The notes below the pieces were generated by a model, which was not told where the DNA came from, made no database searches, and saw only the letters and a list, made by a program, of their open reading frames with translations. Below, piece by piece: positions 61,395-64,000 of a stretch of DNA of 64,000 nt. The position numbers were made by a program, and so were the translations under genes. The first letter of the stretch is position 1. Each line of letters opens with the position of its first letter. The DNA comes from Bog-473 sp963730395 (GTDB lineage Bacteria > Actinomycetota > Acidimicrobiia > Acidimicrobiales > RAAP-2): the NCBI GenBank assembly GCA_963730395.1, contig CAVSSK010000031.1:49141-113140 (forward strand), written 5' to 3'.

Positions 61395-61422
61395 CGCTCT
61401 ACCTCCTTCGCACGATGACGCT

Positions 61423-61935
61423 TCAGACGACAGCGGCCCTTACCGCGTCGCTTTCTTCGACGCTCATCGGCGGCCCAATTGGCCTGAGGTCGTGCGAGGC
61501 GGCAATACGCGCCAATTCATCCATCGGCGGAAAGTGCGGCTGGGTCGGAACCACGTGCGCCCGCGCGGGACTGCTCAGCTCGCGAATCAAGTCACGGAAG
61601 CTGGCATTGTCGTGCACGAGGAGAATCCGCGCTTCGTGATCACCCACCACCCAGAACGTGTGGGGAACGCCACGTGGCATGGAGACCCAGTGCCCCGCGC
61701 CGATGACCAATTCGTCGTCGCCGCAGCGCACGACCATCTCGCCCTCGAGGATGTACCAGGTGTCATCAAGGTCGTCGTGGACGTGCAGTGGGGGCGCCGA
61801 GCCCACGGGCAAGGTCATCTCGAGCACGACGGTCTCCATTTCAGAGGCACGACGGTGCTCGACGACCAGAGTGTCGAGGAACCACCATGCTTGCGCATCT
61901 GCGTTATCGGGGGAATCAACAATTGCAGTGGTCAC
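61423..61935 (-). CDS. Cupin-domain protein
   Basis: A 170-aa cupin_2 protein. Core: VLEMTLPVGSAPPLHVHDDL (HxH), DDTWYILEGEMVVRCGDDEL (Glu/Gly), VIGAGHWVSMPRGVPHTFWV (PxGxxH). The metal ligands His-x-His, Glu and His are all present. The C-terminal part ends PPMSVEESDAVRAAVV. The start is taken as GTG 61935 with AGGAGG 8 nt upstream; a GTG at 61944 overlaps that site and is less likely. It is followed by the VOC gene and divergent from marR, with a palindromic operator between. Confidence 0.85.
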   Translation of the reverse strand: MTTAIVDSPDNADAQAWWFLDTLVVEHRRASEMETVVLEMTLPVGSAPPLHVHDDLDDTWYILEGEMVVRCGDDELVIGAGHWVSMPRGVPHTFWVVGDHEARILLVHDNASFRDLIRELSSPARAHVVPTQPHFPPMDELARIAASHDLRPIGPPMSVEESDAVRAAVV

Positions 61936-61988
61936 CTCGGCCACCTCCTATTCACAACCGCGTTGCAGGTCGTGTCGTCAGGCATCCT

Positions 61989-62004
61989 TACGATCTAGAT
62001 CGTA
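61989..62004. promoter_or_regulatory. Palindromic operator between cupin and marR genes
   Basis: TACGATCTAGATCGTA is a perfect 16-bp palindrome, and the half-site CTTACGA recurs 25 bp further on (CTTACGACC at 62012). MarR proteins typically bind such inverted repeats in the intergenic space of their own gene and a divergent target. It is 18 bp upstream of the marR ATG and 54 bp from the cupin start. Confidence 0.65.
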
Positions 62005-62021
62005 TGATAACCTTACGACCT

Positions 62022-62493
62022 ATGTCAAGCGACTCCTGGGGCCGCATCGACCACGAACGAAGTCCGTACGTCGGCGCCATGCTGCGTGTGGTTTGGCAGT
62101 GGGTTCGTGACCAGCTGTATGCGGGTGTCCTGGCGGCAGGATTCGACGATCTAAGCGCAGCGCATGTCGCGCTCGGCGCTATCCGGCCTCGAGGGAGTAC
62201 GTCCCAGTCAGCTCGCAGATCGTGTGGGGATCACGAAACAGTCGGTCAACGACCTGCTCGGGCACCTGGAAGGACACGGGTACTTAGTGCGTGTCGCCGA
62301 TTCGGTCGACGGTCGGGCTCGTGTAATCCGACTTACCGCCAAGGGACGGCAGCTCGGAGAGACCATTTACGCCGCGGCGGGGGCGGCTCAGCTGCAGATC
62401 GAGGAGATCCTCGGGCCACGTCGGTTCGCGCAGCTGCACAGCTCGCTCGAGCTCCTGACCGAACAACTTGAGGGCTCACCGACCGTCCCCTAA
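62022..62493 (+). pseudogene. MarR-family regulator, one frameshift
   Basis: Begins MSSDSWGRIDHERSPYVGAM and LRVVWQWVRDQLYAGVLAAG, then FDDLSAAHVAL. Near 62175-62190 the frame changes and the winged-helix continues GLEGVRPSQLADRVGITKQS, VNDLLGHLEGHGYLVRVADS, VDGRARVIRLTAKGRQLGET and a final dimer helix. ITKQSVNDLLGHLE is the recognition helix region and DGRARVIRLTAKG the wing. One base is gained or lost in the helix before it. Intact length ~156 aa. It probably controls the cupin-VOC pair and its own operon. Confidence 0.72.
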
Positions 62494-62619
62494 CGCATCA
62501 GGAGTGGGTGCCACCTTGCGGCATGCCATCACTTCGGGGCTTGTGGGCAAAGCAGTTCCCGAGCGGTATCCGGCATTCTGCGCTAGCCGCCCCGGCGACC
62601 ACCCTAGCGTAATCGCGAC

Positions 62620-63026
62620 GTGGCCGCTCCAGCCGTCAAGGGCTTCACCCACATCTCGCTCTCGATTGGCGAACTGGAGGCCAGCCTCGGCTTCTACCGA
62701 GACATTCTGGGTCTCGCCGTACTGGCCGAGCCGTACGAGGGTACGGCCTTCGTGGGCCGAGAGGCCATGCTGCTGGCTGGAAGGACCGCCCTTTGTCTCC
62801 AGGAGCACAGTCACCGAACCATGGAGCGATTCGATCCCTTGCGCCCCGGCCTCGACCACATCTCGTTCGTGTTGGCGACCACCGACGATCTGGAGGCATT
62901 CGTGAGCACCTCAGCGTGGCCGGAGTCCCGCACTCCGGCGTGAAGCGGCTCCCAGGCTTTGGTCACTTCATCGAGCTTCGTGATCCCGACGGCCTTCTGG
63001 TCGAGCTGCACTCACTGGGGACATGA
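62620..63026 (+). pseudogene. VOC-family protein, one frameshift
   Basis: GTG start; reads KGFTHISLSIGELEASLGFY, RDILGLAVLAEPYEGTAFVG, TALCLQEHSHRTMERFDPLR, PGLDHISFVLATTDDLEAF. Near 62905 one base is missing and the rest continues REHLSVAGVPHSGVKRLPGF, GHFIELRDPDGLLVELHSLG in the next frame to TGA 63024-63026. His, His and Glu ligands are conserved across the join. Intact it would be ~135 aa. The stop overlaps the next start by ATGA. Confidence 0.7.
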
Positions 63027-63863
63027 ACGAGCGGAGGCGCGTGCCGGTGGGCCGGCGCCAGCTATGGGCAGAACGAATCGGCAACGTGGATCATCCTGCC
63101 GTCCTTCTCCTGACCGGAGCAGCCATGCAGGCGACGACCTGGGAACAGCCGTTCCTCGCCCCCTTCTTGGACACCCACCGGTCGATCGTTCGATTCGATT
63201 GGCGTGACATCGTCCTCTCGACGTGGGCGCGCTTCCGGGACCACGCCTACGGCATTGACGACCTGGTCGCCGATTGCCTAGCCGTACTCGATGCTTTCGA
63301 CGTGAAAGCCACGACGTTGTCGGGTTCTCGATGGGCGGGTGCATCGCCCAACTGCTCGCACTGTTCGCCCCCAATCGGGTGCGCTCGCTGGCACTTCTGT
63401 CCACCGGCTATGCGTCGAGGATCAAGGCCGACCGCGGTGAGCGGGGTGCGCAGCCCTTTGCACTGCTGGCCCAGCCCACGCCGCCTGATCCTGACGACCA
63501 GGTGAGACATCTACTTGAGCAATGGAGGCTTCTTTGCGGTCGCTCGTTCCGCTTCGATTCTGCCGAATGGGAGCTAAGGGCGCGGTGATGGGTTGAGCGG
63601 GGGCAGAATCCATCGTGCCCTCACGTCAGGCTGGGCCCGCAAGTCTTCGGCGTGGATCGCGCACAAGACCTCGCTCGCGTGGTCATACCGACTCAGGTGC
63701 TCCATGGTGATGACGATCCCATGTTCCCTCTTCCGCCGGTCGCGCTATTGCCGACACGCTGGAGGGCGCCACAATCAAGATCTACGCAGGTCGAGGCCAC
63801 GATTTGCATCTGGATCCCGAGATCGCCCGCATCTTCGCGTCTCGCCTCCCCCATCCTTCTTAG
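63023..63863 (+). pseudogene. Alpha/beta-hydrolase, several frameshifts
   Basis: Begins MNERRRVPVGRRQLWAERIG, then HPAVLLLTGAAMQATTWEQP, RSIVRFDWRDIVLSTWARF. After a shift near 63310-63330 comes the nucleophile elbow DVVGFSMGGCIAQLLALFAP and RVRSLALLSTGYASRIKADR; after others near 63590 and 63755 come IPTQVLHGDDDPMFPLPPVA (catalytic Asp region) and IYAGRGHDLHLDPEIARIFA (catalytic His), with stop TAG 63861-63863. All parts of one hydrolase (~280 aa) are in order. Overlap with the VOC stop suggests an operon with marR and VOC. Confidence 0.7.
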
Positions 63864-64000
63864 GAAGGGCCGAATACAACTGGACTAACCGCCAGTAGCA
63901 GTGTGTGTCTCACCGCACGATCAGTCCCGATAGCCAGCAAAGCCAGGATCCCCCAGTTCGCCGGGCCGGCGTGCCCACCACGGCCGGCTCAGTATCTCGG

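Overview
This is a high-GC actinobacterial chromosome segment, most likely from the Acidimicrobiia or a close relative, although no rRNA or marker gene is present to prove it. The evidence is many GTG starts, 4-bp stop/start overlaps, an actinobacterial-type LexA box, F420-type LLM oxidoreductase, WS/DGAT, GT87, menaquinone-type genes and secreted proteins with repeated GYW-x-V-x-SDGGIF-x-FG blades. I found no rRNA, tRNA or CRISPR array.

Region 1 (1-16.3 kb) is mostly housekeeping. It holds a cut HTH/flavin-binding gene, a CBS protein, a 58-aa ORF behind a perfect LexA box, an E1-alpha/E1-beta/E2 2-oxoacid dehydrogenase operon, Ku, a 930-aa secreted Ig-like/propeller protein and a GT87 mannosyltransferase. 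An isoprenoid-quinone group follows (geranylgeranyl-reductase-like flavoprotein, UbiE/MenG methyltransferase, membrane protein, SRPBCC protein), then a TrpB2-type enzyme.

Region 2 (16.3-32 kb) is accessory. Three copies of an unrecognised ~120-aa protein family are scattered over 11 kb. Copy 1 lies between two ~150-bp direct repeats that each contain a GC-rich hairpin. Copies 2 and 3 bracket an OLD-family ATPase/TOPRIM nuclease. A 1108-aa cyclase-ATPase-TPR regulator and a two-gene operon resembling polyvinyl-alcohol dehydrogenase plus oxidised-PVA hydrolase lie between. A PhyH dioxygenase, a Thr-rich membrane protein broken by a frameshift and a DUF7002-like protein follow.

Region 3 (32-50.3 kb) carries small metabolic genes (NAD-binding/DUF2867, DUF1801, PNPOx-like, LLM oxidoreductase, MBL hydrolase), a frameshifted Gly-rich propeller protein, NAD-malic enzyme, a WS/DGAT, and an HMG-CoA reductase/GMC sterol-oxidase-like operon with a lipase-like gene beside it.

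Region 4 (50.3-60.1 kb) is a rearranged surface-protein locus. A ~2.33-kb segment encoding a CSLREA/beta-helix protein occurs twice, 6.2 kb apart, with different 3' modules: six propeller blades in copy 1, TIG domains in copy 2. Between them lie an alaS fragment, a decayed third piece of the same gene, a serine-recombinase remnant and an inverted GH43-like/propeller gene. Copy 2 runs into an IS481/IS3-type transposase tail.

Region 5 (60.1-64 kb) has a frameshifted hypothetical gene, a VOC protein, a cupin gene, and a divergent MarR-VOC-hydrolase operon with a palindromic operator between cupin and marR. Single-base frameshifts are frequent after ~30 kb, often in G runs. They could be real decay, phase variation or consensus error, and reads are needed to decide.
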